A stretch of 64,000 nt of DNA from an uncultured Opitutaceae bacterium (GCA_903929355.1 CAIYUN010000065.1:1-64000), one strand, 5' to 3'. Positions 36,192-48,424 are shown, counted from the stretch's first letter. The notes: a model not told the origin generated them from the letters alone. Numbers and translations are program-made.

Positions 36192-38171
36192 ATGACTTAT
36201 AACGACAAGCATTTCGACGTGATCGTCTGTGGCGCCGGCCATGCGGGGGTCGAGGCGGCGCTGGCGGCCTCGCGCATGGGGGCTGCCACCCTGCTCCTGA
36301 CCGGTAATCTCGATACCGTAGCGCAAATGAGCTGCAATCCGGCCATCGGTGGCCAGGCGAAGGGCCAGATCGTCCGCGAGATCGATGCCCTGGGCGGTGA
36401 GATGGCCATCAATACGGACGTCACCGGCATCCAGTTCCGGCTACTCAATGAATCCAAGGGTCCGGCGGTCCAGTCACCCCGGGCCCAGTGCGACAAAAAG
36501 GCTTACCAGTTCCGCCTGAAACATACCCTTGAGCTCCAAACCAACCTCCAGATTTTCCAGGCCACAGTCACCGGACTCATCTTTGAAGGCGACCGGGTCA
36601 TCGGCTGTCGAACCAATCTGGATATTGATTTCATGGGGCAAACGGTGGTGGTAACCACCGGCACATTCCTGCGGGGATTGATGCACATCGGACAGAACAA
36701 AAATGAAGGTGGGCGCCTAGGTGACTTCTCATCCAAAACTCTATCAGATAGTTTCTTACAATCTGGCATCGAGCTCAAGCGACTCAAGACCGGCACGCCC
36801 CCTCGCCTGCTCGGTAGGAGCATCGACTTCAGCAAGATGCAGGAGCAAAAAGGCGATGACCGCCCTACCCTTTTCGCTTATCACGACACCCGCGATGCAG
36901 AGGATTTGTTCCACGTGGAACGCACTGGCGAATCCCGCTTGGGATGGGCACCCGGGACAAACGCCATCTCCTGCTGGCTCACCTACTCCACCGCCGAGAC
37001 CGCCCAGATCGTCCGGGACAATCTCCACTTGTCCGCCATGTATTCCGGCCAGATCGAGGGTGTGGGTCCACGGTATTGTCCGAGTTTTGAGGACAAGATC
37101 GTGCGTTTCGCCGACAAGACCCGGCACTTGCTTTTCCTGGAGCCCGAGGGCCGGTCCACCAATGAATACTATGTGAACGGGCTTTCGACCTCCCTGCCCT
37201 TCGAGGTTCAGCTCAAACTGGTCCACAGTATTCCCGGACTTGAGCACGCCCAGTTGCTGCGGCCGGCGTATGCGGTGGAATACGATTTTGCGCCTCCGAC
37301 CCAGCTTTGGCCTTCGCTCGAATCGCGCAAGGTCGCCAATCTCTTCTTCGCCGGCCAGATCAATGGAACCTCTGGTTATGAGGAAGCCGCTGGCCAGGGG
37401 TTGGTCGCCGGGGTCAATGCGGTCAACAAGGTTCGCAGCCGACCGCCGCTGCGGATCCAGCGGCATGAGGGCTATCTGGGGGTGCTTATAGACGATCTTG
37501 TGACCAAGGGGACCAACGAACCCTATCGGATGTTCACGAGCCGGGCCGAGCACCGGCTGCTGTTCAATCATGGCAGCGCGGAGCTGCGGCTGCAGCATCT
37601 CGCCCGCGAACATGGGTTGGTGTCGGCCAGCCGCCTGGCGCGGATCGAGGAGAAAAGCCGCCGGGTGGCCCATTGGATCTCCTTCCTGGAGAGCAACCGA
37701 ACGGCTGGAGTCACCTGGGGCGACCTCATCCGCCGCGAATCCGCCGCACCAGGTCGGCAACGCCAAAGTTCCGACAATGGGGGAGGGGACCTATCGATTC
37801 AGAATGATCCGGTAATCCAAAACCCAAATTCCAAATTCCAAAATCAAGCCGAACGGAGCGAGCTTCCCGTGCCCGATGAACTCCGCCGCGAATCGCCCCA
37901 GATCCGGGACGAGGCACTCTATCGGGTCAGCTACGCCGGTTATCTCCAGCGCGAGCAGCGGCAGATCGAAAAGTTTTCCACCATCGAAAAAATACGGATC
38001 CCGGAAAACACTAACTATATCAAGATAAGAGGCTTAAGACGAGAAAGCGCCCTCAAGCTCACGGAGTTCAAGCCCGGCACCCTAGGCCAGGCCAGCCGGA
38101 TCAGCGGGGTCAATCCATCTGACATTGGAGTGTTGATGATTTGGATCGAGTCGGGCAGGGGAGTGGGGTGA
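36192..38171 (+). CDS. mnmG: tRNA uridine-5-carboxymethylaminomethyl modification enzyme
   Basis: Works with MnmE to place the cmnm5 group on wobble uridine; FAD- and folate-dependent. The 659-residue protein has the FAD motif FDVIVCGAGHAGVEAALA, the catalytic-region CNPAIGGQAKGQIVREIDALGG-type sequence (SCNPAIGGQAKGQ), TGTFLRGLMHIG, KTGTPPRL, FAGQINGTSGYEEAAGQG, and the C-terminal GQASRISGVNPSDIGVL. It is about 30 residues longer than usual because of an insert near residues 523-560 that looks like AT-rich intergenic repeat (IQNPNSKFQNQ). The ATG at 36192 starts right before the FAD fold. Confidence 0.95.
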   Translation: MTYNDKHFDVIVCGAGHAGVEAALAASRMGAATLLLTGNLDTVAQMSCNPAIGGQAKGQIVREIDALGGEMAINTDVTGIQFRLLNESKGPAVQSPRAQCDKKAYQFRLKHTLELQTNLQIFQATVTGLIFEGDRVIGCRTNLDIDFMGQTVVVTTGTFLRGLMHIGQNKNEGGRLGDFSSKTLSDSFLQSGIELKRLKTGTPPRLLGRSIDFSKMQEQKGDDRPTLFAYHDTRDAEDLFHVERTGESRLGWAPGTNAISCWLTYSTAETAQIVRDNLHLSAMYSGQIEGVGPRYCPSFEDKIVRFADKTRHLLFLEPEGRSTNEYYVNGLSTSLPFEVQLKLVHSIPGLEHAQLLRPAYAVEYDFAPPTQLWPSLESRKVANLFFAGQINGTSGYEEAAGQGLVAGVNAVNKVRSRPPLRIQRHEGYLGVLIDDLVTKGTNEPYRMFTSRAEHRLLFNHGSAELRLQHLAREHGLVSASRLARIEEKSRRVAHWISFLESNRTAGVTWGDLIRRESAAPGRQRQSSDNGGGDLSIQNDPVIQNPNSKFQNQAERSELPVPDELRRESPQIRDEALYRVSYAGYLQREQRQIEKFSTIEKIRIPENTNYIKIRGLRRESALKLTEFKPGTLGQASRISGVNPSDIGVLMIWIESGRGVG

Positions 38172-38184
38172 GGGTGGGGGGGTG

Positions 38185-38330
38185 ATTTGTTATTGCTTAT
38201 TGGTTATGGGTCATTTGGTTATATCAAGCAATGGCAGGAAGCAGGAGCCTGCTTGCAGGCGATGTTTGATCAGCTTGGTGATTGGCCCGGAATTAGCCCA
38301 ATAAGAGATACTCAATAACCAATAAGAAAT
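38185..38330. repeat. TTATTGG palindromic repeat, copy 1
   Basis: Left arm TTATTGCTTATTGGTTATGG, right arm CTCAATAACCAATAAGAAAT; the arms are largely complementary. The middle contains a GGAGCCTGCTTGCAGGC hairpin and is unlike the middles of the other copies. Fills most of the mnmG to response-regulator gap. Confidence 0.75.
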
Positions 38331-38417
38331 GCCTCCGCCCTCCTGGTTGTAACAATTGTGCAACGGGACGGAAATTCTCTCGGACTTTTCTTACACCTTG
38401 TGCTAGATTACGCCCGC

Positions 38418-39140
38418 ATGCCGGAATCCAAACCCAAGAAGATCCTGATTGTGGACGACGAGGCGGACGTGACCGAGCTTCTGGCCTACCACCTGAAGGC
38501 GAAGGGCTATGTCGTGGAGACGCTCAACGACCCGAACAGCAGCATCAGCCTGGCGCGCAGCTTCAATCCCGACCTGATCATGTTGGACATGATGATGCCC
38601 GACTTGAACGGGATCCAGATCTGCCGGATGCTGCGCGCCGACCCCAAGCTCAAAAACGTGCCCGTGGTTTTTCTCACCGCCAAAACCGAGGAGGTTGACC
38701 GGGTGCAGGGATTTGAGACCGGGGCCGATGACTACGTTTGCAAGCCATTCAGCACAAAAGAGTTGCTGCTAAGAGTGCAGTCCATCCTGCGGCGCTCCAC
38801 CGAGCCCGCGACCGATGCCCCGAAGAAGCTGCAGGCGGGTGGGATCCTGATTGATGAGGAACGCCATGAGGTCACGATGCGGGGCCGACTCGTGGAGCTG
38901 ACCGCGACGGAGTTCAAGCTGCTGCGTTTGCTCATGTCCCGCCGCGGTCGCGTGCAGACCCGCGAGCATCTGCTGATCAACGGCTGGAATTACGAGACCG
39001 AGATCGAGACCCGCACGGTGGACACCCATGTACGCCGGCTGCGGGAAAAGCTGGGCCCCGAGGCGGGATGGATCGAGACGATCCGCGGCGTGGGCTACCG
39101 CGTCGCGCTGGAGCGGAAAGAGACCGCCGCCAGCGCCTGA
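38418..39140 (+). CDS. OmpR/PhoB-family response regulator
   Basis: A 240-residue two-domain regulator. Receiver: acidic pair Asp13-Asp14 (LIVDDEADV), phospho-acceptor Asp57 (LIMLDMMMPD), Thr87 (VFLTAK), Lys109 (YVCKPFS). The C-terminal winged helix follows (LTATEFKLLRLLMSRRGRV, VDTHVRRLREKLG, IRGVGYRV). The sequence is closest to the PhoB type, and the following histidine kinase resembles PhoR, so a phosphate-starvation role is possible but unproven; no pst genes are here. The ATG at 38418 starts immediately before the receiver. Confidence 0.93.
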   Translation: MPESKPKKILIVDDEADVTELLAYHLKAKGYVVETLNDPNSSISLARSFNPDLIMLDMMMPDLNGIQICRMLRADPKLKNVPVVFLTAKTEEVDRVQGFETGADDYVCKPFSTKELLLRVQSILRRSTEPATDAPKKLQAGGILIDEERHEVTMRGRLVELTATEFKLLRLLMSRRGRVQTREHLLINGWNYETEIETRTVDTHVRRLREKLGPEAGWIETIRGVGYRVALERKETAASA

Positions 39141-39498
39141 GCGGGCCCGGGGCGCATCGTAGATTATTGCAAAGTGGCACAGGAGATAGAAGCAACAGGA
39201 TCCGACCGAAGGTTTTACAGGAGTAAACGGAGGGAACGGAGGGATCGAACTTTAACGACTGATGGGCACTGATGAGCACTGATGGATTAAGCTGAAGGAA
39301 ACAGCCCCGGAGAGTATTTACACCAAGGTCGCGGCCGCCTTCGTTAAAACTTCGGCGCGCCAAGAAGACCGCAAAGGCGGAACCAGCGGACTGAAAGTCC
39401 ACCTGCAAGCAACAGAGATGCGCGTGCGGGCCCGCACAGGTGGCGGAGAGGATTGCGTCCATGGACGAATTCTGCGCGCATGCTTCCCCGACAACTCC
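39141..39498. other. Gene-free gap between regulator and kinase
   Basis: Contains degenerate repeats such as ACTGATGGGCACTGATGAGC and ACAGGAGTAAACGG, plus a GCGGAACCAGCGGACTG stretch with short palindromes. No frame looks coding until the kinase. The kinase may have its own promoter here, or be read from the regulator promoter. Confidence 0.5.
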
Positions 39499-40797
39499 AT
39501 GCCATTCCTTGCCATCTTCCTTTTACTTGCGCTGACCGTCTCGCTCGTCGTGGCGGTCACCCGGCTCCGGGCCCACCGGCGCGCGGTCGAGAGCCTGTAC
39601 CAGGCGGTCGAGCGGCGGCAGCGGTTGCTGCGGGAAGACCTGCCGGGCGCGCTGGGCCGGCCCTGGGACAATCTCTGCGCCACGGTTGGCGGCCTGCTCG
39701 ACGAGGTCGCGCACCTGCGCCAGCTCCGCACCGGCCAGCTCGCGCAGCTCGAGGCGACGCTCGGCAGCCTGCGCGAGGCGGTGCTGGTGATCGACGCGGG
39801 CAACCACATCGTGCTCGCCAACCCGGCGCTGCAGGCGATCTTCCCGCGGGCGACCCGCATCCTCGGGGAGCGGCTGGAGCTCGTGCTGCAAAGCGCGACG
39901 TTTCTCACCCAGGTCGAGGCGGTGCGCCGCGGGGCCGCGGCGCCGCAACAGGAGATCGAGTTTGTCGAGGGGGACCATTCCACCTGGCTCGAGGTCACCG
40001 GCACGCGCATCCCCCCGCTCGACGGCGCGCGGGGCAACTGGGCGCTCTTTGTGCTGCACGATGTGACGCGGCAGAAAAAGCTCGAGTCCGTCCGCCGGGA
40101 GTTCGTGGCCAACGTCTCGCACGAACTGCGCACGCCGCTGAGCGTCATCAAGGGCTATGTCGAGACCTTGGTGGACGGCCACCGCGAGATCCCGGTGGCG
40201 GACCGCGAGAAGTTTCTGCTCACGATCCAGCGGCACACCGAGCGGCTCAACTCGCTGCTGGAGGATCTGCTTGCGCTCTCGCGCCTCGAGTCGGTCAACC
40301 CCGGCCTGCGCCGCGAGCCGGTGGGACTGGCCACCCTGCTGACCGGCATTGTGGACGATTTCCGTGCCCGTCCGGCGACGGCGGGACACGACCTGCGCGG
40401 CGTGCTCGGGGCGGGCCTGGGCGAGCTCTCGCTCGACCCGTTGAAAATCACGCAGGCGGTTGAAAACCTCTTGGACAACGCCGTCAAATACACCCCGGTG
40501 GGCGCGCGCATCGAGGTGGCCGCGCAGCGCAATGACGGCGAGATCGTGCTGTCAGTGCGGGACAACGGCCCCGGCATCCCCGCGGCGGACCTGCCGCACC
40601 TGTTTGAGCGGTTTTACCGCGTGGACAAAGGCCGCTCGCGCGAGAAAGGCGGCACCGGGCTGGGGCTCTCGATCGTGAAGCACATCGTGCAGCTCCACGG
40701 CGGGCGGGTGTGGGTGGAGAGCACGCCGGGGCAGGGGAGCGTTTTCTACTTCAGCCTGCCCGCCGGTGGGGGAGGGATTGAGAAATTGATTGCTTAA
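39499..40797 (+). CDS. PhoR-like sensor histidine kinase
   Basis: A 432-residue membrane kinase. It has a single N-terminal membrane segment (MPFLAIFLLLALTVSLVVAV), a PAS-type domain at about 85-190 (LREAVLVIDAGNHIVLANPA), then the dimerisation box with His208 in NVSHELRTPLSVIKGYVETL. The ATPase domain has N (QAVENLLDNAVKYTP), G1 (VRDNGPGIP), F (LFERFYRVDKG) and G2 (GGTGLGLSIVK) boxes. There is no periplasmic loop, as in PhoR. Probably phosphorylates the regulator encoded just upstream. Its last codons and stop fall inside a TTATTGG repeat arm, which sets its C-terminus. Confidence 0.93.
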   Translation: MPFLAIFLLLALTVSLVVAVTRLRAHRRAVESLYQAVERRQRLLREDLPGALGRPWDNLCATVGGLLDEVAHLRQLRTGQLAQLEATLGSLREAVLVIDAGNHIVLANPALQAIFPRATRILGERLELVLQSATFLTQVEAVRRGAAAPQQEIEFVEGDHSTWLEVTGTRIPPLDGARGNWALFVLHDVTRQKKLESVRREFVANVSHELRTPLSVIKGYVETLVDGHREIPVADREKFLLTIQRHTERLNSLLEDLLALSRLESVNPGLRREPVGLATLLTGIVDDFRARPATAGHDLRGVLGAGLGELSLDPLKITQAVENLLDNAVKYTPVGARIEVAAQRNDGEIVLSVRDNGPGIPAADLPHLFERFYRVDKGRSREKGGTGLGLSIVKHIVQLHGGRVWVESTPGQGSVFYFSLPAGGGGIEKLIA

Positions 40798-40831
40798 TGG
40801 CTATTGGTTAACGCTTATTGGGCGATTGCTG
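40779..40831. repeat. TTATTGG palindromic repeat, single arm (copy 2)
   Basis: TTGATTGCTTAATGGCTATT and GGTTAACGCTTATTGGGCGA match the left arm of the copies in the atp operon. No right arm follows. The rest of 40832-41118 has no feature I can support; a short open frame there starts inside the repeat and is not gene-like. Confidence 0.7.
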
Positions 40832-41118
40832 AGACGGGAAAAGGGGAAATAGCCCGAGTGGAAATCGGCGATGATAGGATTGAAATTTGCCGCCCTTTCG
40901 GCGGCAGCGCTTGCTTGGATTTCCGTGGGCTGGTGAGTTTCGAACTCGTGGCGAGGCTCCTGCAAGCGCTTGGTTTGGAGGATGCCTGCGCTACTTTTCA
41001 GAGCCTTTCCGGGATTCATTTTTCGCCGATTCATCGCATCGGGCAACTTTCGGCGTCCGGCGTCCGGCTTCTGGCATCTGCTTCTTGCACCCGTCCACCC
41101 GCCCGCTAGTTCTCGCGC

Positions 41119-41751
41119 ATGGAGCCCACCGCCCCCGACCCGCCCGCGACGGCGCGCGCGCCCGAGCCGCCGGATCCCGCGCATCTCTCGCGGCTGGAGG
41201 CCCGCCGCGACATGCTGCGGGCGGAATTCGCGCGTATTTTCCCGGCGGGCGCGCGCTTCGTCTGGGAGATCGGTTGCGGTCATGGGCATTTTCTCACGGC
41301 CTACGCCGCCGCCCATCCGGCGGCATTGTGCGTGGGCGTGGATCAGGACAGCTTCCGCGTCCGGCGGGCGGTCAAAAAACAGGCGAGCGCCCGGCTGGCC
41401 AACCTCCATTTCCTGCGCGCCGAGGCGCGGCTGTTTCTCGCCGCGCTGCCCCCGGGGGTGGAGCTCGCGGCCGTGTTCATCCTTTTTCCGGACCCGTGGC
41501 CCAAGCGCCGGCACCACAAACACCGGCTGTTGCAGGCGGATTTCTTCCAGGCCCTGGCGGAACGGGCAGGGCAGGGGACCCCCTTCTATTTCCGCACCGA
41601 CCACGGGGACTATTTCCGCGAGGTCGAGGAGCTGCTCGCGGCGCATCCGGACTGGCGGATCGCGCCCACCGCACCGTGGCCCTTTGAGGAGCCCACCGTT
41701 TTCCAGCAAAAAGCCGCCGCCCATCACTCGCTCGTGGCACTGCGGCGATAG
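41119..41751 (+). CDS. trmB: tRNA (guanine-N7-)-methyltransferase
   Basis: Methylates G46 of tRNA using S-adenosylmethionine. The 210-residue protein has the SAM-binding motif FVWEIGCGHGHFLTAYA, GVDQDSFRVRRA, and the TrmB signature FPDPWPKRRHHKHRL, with the late T-D-x-x-x-Y equivalent FRTDHGDYF and the EEPTVFQQKA end. A Pro-rich head of about 20 residues precedes the fold. It stands directly upstream of the atp operon, 161 bp away; co-transcription is uncertain. Confidence 0.94.
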   Translation: MEPTAPDPPATARAPEPPDPAHLSRLEARRDMLRAEFARIFPAGARFVWEIGCGHGHFLTAYAAAHPAALCVGVDQDSFRVRRAVKKQASARLANLHFLRAEARLFLAALPPGVELAAVFILFPDPWPKRRHHKHRLLQADFFQALAERAGQGTPFYFRTDHGDYFREVEELLAAHPDWRIAPTAPWPFEEPTVFQQKAAAHHSLVALRR

Positions 41752-41912
41752 GGTGCTCGGATGGCCCCTCCTCGCCCCATAAGCCCGCCGGGCAGCCCTG
41801 GCGGGCGGGTCTAATGCTTGGGCGGGCGGCTGGCGGGGGGGCAATTTCAGAGATTGACGCCCCCGGCGCGGTTTGCCTTCGTCAACCTTTCTCCCGCCAT
41901 TCCCATCCAGCC

Positions 41913-42812
41913 GTGATCACGTCCCGTGCCGCCAAATTCTCCTTCAGCCTGCTGTCGCTGCTCGCGACCGGCCTGCCGGCGTTTGCCGCCGAGGCCGCGC
42001 CCGAGGGCGTGTCGGCCAAGGCCGGGGTGCTGTTCAATGTCGGCCCGCTCCCGGTGACCAACAGCATGGTGACGAGCTGGCTCGTCGCCGCGGTTGTGCT
42101 CATTGTCCTCCGACTCCTGGTCAGCAAACCGAAGCTGGTGCCGTCGGCCGCCCAGACGGTGATTGAGACGGTGCTGGAGGGCATCATGGATCTGGTCGGC
42201 CCCATTGTCGGACCCAAGGCCATCGGGGCGGCGTTTCCCCTCCTCATCAGCTTCTTCATTTTCATCCTCGTGCAGAACTGGAGCGGGCTCATCCCCGGCG
42301 TCGGCACGCTCAAGGTCATGCGGGGCGGAGAATGGGAGGAGATCTTCCGGCCCGGCAATGCCGACATGAACGGCACCGTCGCGCTCTCGCTGGTCTCGTT
42401 TATCGCCTGGGGCTACCTCATCCTGCGCTATGCCGGCCCCAAGGCGGTGTTTCTCGATCTGTTTGGCAACAAGGCCGACAAGCGCGATGTGCCGGCGGCG
42501 ATCTTTTACCCGCTGTATGTGATCTTCTTTCTCGTCGGCCTGCTGGAGATCGTCTCCATCATCTTCCGGCCGGTCTCCCTCTCCTTTCGTCTATTCGGCA
42601 ACATTTTTGGCGGCGAGAACCTGCTGCATTCCATGTCGGCGATCTGCCAGTGGATTCTGCCGGTGCCGTTCTACTTCATGGAGCTGCTGGTTGGTTTCGT
42701 TCAGGCGTTTGTCTTCACCCTGCTGGTGGCGGTCTACGTCGGCCTGATCTTCAACCACGGCGACGACCACGGGAATGATGACCATGCGGCCCACCCGCCC
42801 GCCGCCCACTGA
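41913..42812 (+). CDS. atpB: ATP synthase F0 subunit a
   Basis: The membrane stator subunit that forms the proton half-channels. It is about 299 residues from a GTG at 41913, which gives a signal-like AKFSFSLLSLLATGLPAFAA before the mature part. Five membrane segments; the essential Arg lies in SLSFRLFGNIFGGE. A His/Asp-rich tail (HGDDHGNDDHAAHPPAAH) closes the protein. There is no ATG near the front, so the start is uncertain; an ATG at 42065 would cut the signal. First gene of atpBEFHAGDC; no atpI precedes it. Confidence 0.93.
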   Translation: MITSRAAKFSFSLLSLLATGLPAFAAEAAPEGVSAKAGVLFNVGPLPVTNSMVTSWLVAAVVLIVLRLLVSKPKLVPSAAQTVIETVLEGIMDLVGPIVGPKAIGAAFPLLISFFIFILVQNWSGLIPGVGTLKVMRGGEWEEIFRPGNADMNGTVALSLVSFIAWGYLILRYAGPKAVFLDLFGNKADKRDVPAAIFYPLYVIFFLVGLLEIVSIIFRPVSLSFRLFGNIFGGENLLHSMSAICQWILPVPFYFMELLVGFVQAFVFTLLVAVYVGLIFNHGDDHGNDDHAAHPPAAH

Positions 42813-42880
42813 CCCTTTCCCGTCGGGACCATGCTTCGCGCGTGGACGACGGACCTGCAACCAACCCAACCCACCACCAC

Positions 42881-43090
42881 ATGATCCACATCCTCGCTGA
42901 AATGACCGGTAGCATCCAGGGCGGCCTCGGCTGTCTCGGCGCCGCCATCGGCGTCGGTTTCGTCGGCACCAAGGCCGCCGAGGCCGTCGGCCGCAATCCC
43001 GCCGCGTTCGGCAAAATCCTCGTCATCGGCATCCTCGGGATGGCCTTCGCCGAGGCCGTTGCCTTCTACTCGCTGTTCCTGGGCAAGTAA
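42881..43090 (+). CDS. atpE: ATP synthase F0 subunit c
   Basis: The 69-residue rotor-ring hairpin: first helix GGLGCLGAAIGVGFVGTKAA, polar loop AVGRNPAA, second helix with the ion-binding Glu in LGMAFAEAVAFYSLFLG. The Gln and Ser/Thr ligands that mark sodium-type rings are not seen around this Glu, so proton coupling is likely. The ATG at 42881 is chosen because upstream His/Pro-rich codons do not resemble the family. 68 bp after atpB. Confidence 0.95.
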   Translation: MIHILAEMTGSIQGGLGCLGAAIGVGFVGTKAAEAVGRNPAAFGKILVIGILGMAFAEAVAFYSLFLGK

Positions 43091-43147
43091 CCGTCGGTTT
43101 CACCGCCGCGCCGCGATTTTTCCCGGCGCGGCCCCTTTTTCCCCGCC

Positions 43148-43714
43148 ATGCTTCCGCACCTCTTCCTCCTCGCTGCCGATGCCGCCACCCCGGTCGCGGC
43201 CGACAGTGCCATCACCAAGCTCGCCTCGGACTTCGGCGTCAACCTGCCCGGCGTCGTTGCGCAGATGCTCAGCTTCAGCATCGTCGCCTTCGTCCTCTGG
43301 CGCTTCGGCCTCAAGCCCGTGCGCGCCACCATGGAGGAGCGGACGCAGAAGATCGAATCCGGACTGAAATACGCCGAGGAGATGCAGGCCAAGCTCGCCG
43401 CCACGCAGCAGGAGACCGCCGCCATCCTCAAAAAGGCCTCGGTTGACGCCGGCCGCATCGTGGACGAGGCCCGCAAGACCGCGAAGGACTTCCTCGACAA
43501 GCAGACCCAGGAGGCCGCCGCCAAGTCCAACGAACTGCTCGTGAAGGCCCAGCAGGCCATTGAGCTCGAGCACAAGAAAATGCTCGCCGAGACCCGCACC
43601 GAGATCGCCCGCCTCGTCGTCACCACGACCGAGCGCGTCCTGGCCAAGCGCCTCACCGACGCCGACCGCGCCGCCTACAACGAGGCCGCCGCGAGGGAGC
43701 TGACGAGCGTCTGA
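43148..43714 (+). CDS. atpF: ATP synthase F0 subunit b
   Basis: The peripheral stalk subunit, 188 residues. One N-terminal membrane segment ([20 protein letters not shown]) followed by [15 protein letters not shown] and a long charged coiled coil to the end ([20 protein letters not shown] onward). A hydrophobic stretch before the membrane segment may be a short leader. Its stop is followed at once by a TTATTGG palindrome. Confidence 0.93.
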   Translation: MLPHLFLLAADAATPVAADSAITKLASDFGVNLPGVVAQMLSFSIVAFVLWRFGLKPVRATMEERTQKIESGLKYAEEMQAKLAATQQETAAILKKASVDAGRIVDEARKTAKDFLDKQTQEAAAKSNELLVKAQQAIELEHKKMLAETRTEIARLVVTTTERVLAKRLTDADRAAYNEAAARELTSV

Positions 43715-43866
43715 TTATTTCTTATTGGTTATTGCTTAACGCTTATTGAGCCATTTCCGAAACAAATTCTCGATCCACCCGCTTCTTTCAAGCCGCACGA
43801 GGCGTGCACGGCCCACCTCTGAAAATAACCAAATAAGCGATAACCATTAACCCCTAACCAATTTCC
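43715..43866. repeat. TTATTGG palindromic repeat in the atp operon (copy 3, atpF-atpH)
   Basis: Left arm ATTTCTTATTGGTTATTGCT then TAACGCTTATTGAGCCATTT; right arm AAAATAACCAAATAAGCGAT then AACCATTAACCCCTAACC. A GC-rich centre has a CACGAGGCGTGC hairpin and CGGCCCACCTCTG. It occupies the entire space between the two genes, so the operon mRNA carries it. Confidence 0.85.
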
Positions 43867-43868
43867 CC

Positions 43869-44264
43869 ATGTCCTCCGGCAGCAAGCAAAACCAGCAACT
43901 CGCCCGCCAGTTCTTCCAACTGAGCCTGGCCGGCGGCGTGGTTTCCGCCGACCGGGTGGCGGGCGTCCTGGCCTACGTTGAGAAACACCAGCCGGCCAAC
44001 GCCATCGCCGTGCTCAAGGCCTATCAGCGGCTCATCGCCGCCGAGGTTGCGCGCGGGCTGGCGGTGGTTGAGCACGCCGGGTTTGCCAACACCTCCGCGC
44101 TCGATGCGATTGCCACCGCGCTTTCCGCCAAGTACCGCCGTCCCGTCACCTGGGTGAGCAAGCCCGCCCCTGAGCTCCTCGCCGGTCTGCGCATCCGGGT
44201 CGGCGACGATGTCTATGAGACCTCCGTCGCCGGCCAGCTCGACACCCTCGCCGCCGCCGTCTGA
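43869..44264 (+). CDS. atpH: ATP synthase F1 subunit delta (short form)
   Basis: Connects F1 to the b stalk. Only 131 residues against about 175-180 in most bacteria: the N-terminal helical bundle is abbreviated ([20 protein letters not shown]). The C-terminal signature is retained: [20 protein letters not shown], then [20 protein letters not shown]. Assigned by that signature and by its place between atpF and atpA. Confidence 0.85.
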   Translation: MSSGSKQNQQLARQFFQLSLAGGVVSADRVAGVLAYVEKHQPANAIAVLKAYQRLIAAEVARGLAVVEHAGFANTSALDAIATALSAKYRRPVTWVSKPAPELLAGLRIRVGDDVYETSVAGQLDTLAAAV

Positions 44265-44311
44265 GCCCCAATTTCAGCCCTTCAGCCTTTCAGTCCTTCA
44301 GCCTTTTTCCC

Positions 44312-45838
<1,527 letters not shown>

Positions 45839-45991
45839 TTTCTTGATGGTTATTGCTTATTTCTCATTGGGCCAATTTTCCAAACCGAAATCCAAATCGA
45901 CCAACCTTCAGCCAGCCGCGCGCGAAGCGCCCGGCCCACCTCTGAAAATAACCCGATAAGCGATAGCTAATAAGCAATAAGCAATCTCCTC
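45839..45991. repeat. TTATTGG palindromic repeat in the atp operon (copy 4, atpA-atpG)
   Basis: Left arm TTCTTGATGGTTATTGCTTA then TTTCTCATTGGGCCAATTTT; right arm ATAACCCGATAAGCGATAGC then TAATAAGCAATAAGCAATCT. The centre GCGCGCGAAGCGCCCGGCCC forms a hairpin and shares CGGCCCACCTCTGAAAATAA with copy 3. It fills the atpA-atpG spacer. Confidence 0.85.
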
Positions 45992-45992
45992 A

Positions 45993-46871
45993 ATGGCCTC
46001 CACCCGAGACATCCGCCGGCGCATCAAGTCGGTCAAGAACACCCGCCAAATCACCAAGGCGATGGAGCTGGTCGCGGCGTCGAAGATGAAGAAGGCGCAG
46101 CAGGCCGCGCTCGCCGGCCGGCCCTATGCCGAGCTCATGGCCGACATGCTCGCCGCGCTCGCCGACCGGGTGGAGGAGAGCCAGCATCCCTTTCTGGCGC
46201 GGCGCGAGATCCGCACCCGCGGCATCATCCTGGTCACCTCCGACAAGGGCCTCTGCGGGCCGCTCAACGCCAACCTCTTCAAGCTCGCCGCCGACATCAA
46301 GACCCCCGCGAAATTCGCGGCGATCGGCCGCAAGGGCGCGCAGTTCCTGGCCCGCACCAAGCGCGACCTCCTTGCCGACTTCCAGGTGCATGACCGGGTG
46401 CCGTTCAACGAGGTCCGGCTCGCCGCCGAGTTCATGACCAAGCAGTATCTCGAGGGCGTCGTGGACACCGTTGAGATCATCTGGCCGCGCTTCAAGAACA
46501 CCCTCATCCAGGTCCCCACGGTGCTCCCGCTGCTCCCGCTGGCCAGCGTGCAGGCGGCCATCGCGGCGCTCCGCGCCGAGGCCGGCCGGCCGGTCGTGCC
46601 GGCGCGGGCCGTTGACAACCAGATGCTCTTCGAGCCGGACGCCGCGACCGTGCTGGCCTCGCTGCTGCCGCTTTACGTCAACCGCCAGGTGCACCAGCAG
46701 GTCCTCGACGCCAAGGCCAGCGAGCACAGCGCCCGCATGGTCGCCATGAAGACCGCCAAGGACAACGCGACCAAGCTGCTCGGCGACCTCACCCTCGAAT
46801 ACAACAAGGCCCGCCAGGCCGCCATCACCCAGGAGATCCTCGAGATCTCCGCCGCGGCGTTCGCGGCGTAA
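45993..46871 (+). CDS. atpG: ATP synthase F1 subunit gamma
   Basis: The rotor shaft, 292 residues. Terminal helices carry the conserved N-terminal RDIRRRIKSVKNTRQITKAM and MELVAASKMKKAQ, and the C-terminal MVAMKTAKDNATKLL followed by YNKARQAAITQEILEI. The central Rossmann-like part has ILVTSDKGLCGPLNANLF. Complete. Confidence 0.97.
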   Translation: MASTRDIRRRIKSVKNTRQITKAMELVAASKMKKAQQAALAGRPYAELMADMLAALADRVEESQHPFLARREIRTRGIILVTSDKGLCGPLNANLFKLAADIKTPAKFAAIGRKGAQFLARTKRDLLADFQVHDRVPFNEVRLAAEFMTKQYLEGVVDTVEIIWPRFKNTLIQVPTVLPLLPLASVQAAIAALRAEAGRPVVPARAVDNQMLFEPDAATVLASLLPLYVNRQVHQQVLDAKASEHSARMVAMKTAKDNATKLLGDLTLEYNKARQAAITQEILEISAAAFAA

Positions 46872-46880
46872 GGAGAATTT

Positions 46881-48418
<1,538 letters not shown>

Positions 48419-48424
48419 AAAGGA

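Noticed and set aside
40804-41109. Possible 101-residue gene between the kinase and trmB
   Set aside because: Its start lies in a dispersed repeat arm, the translation has no family features, and codon use changes midway.
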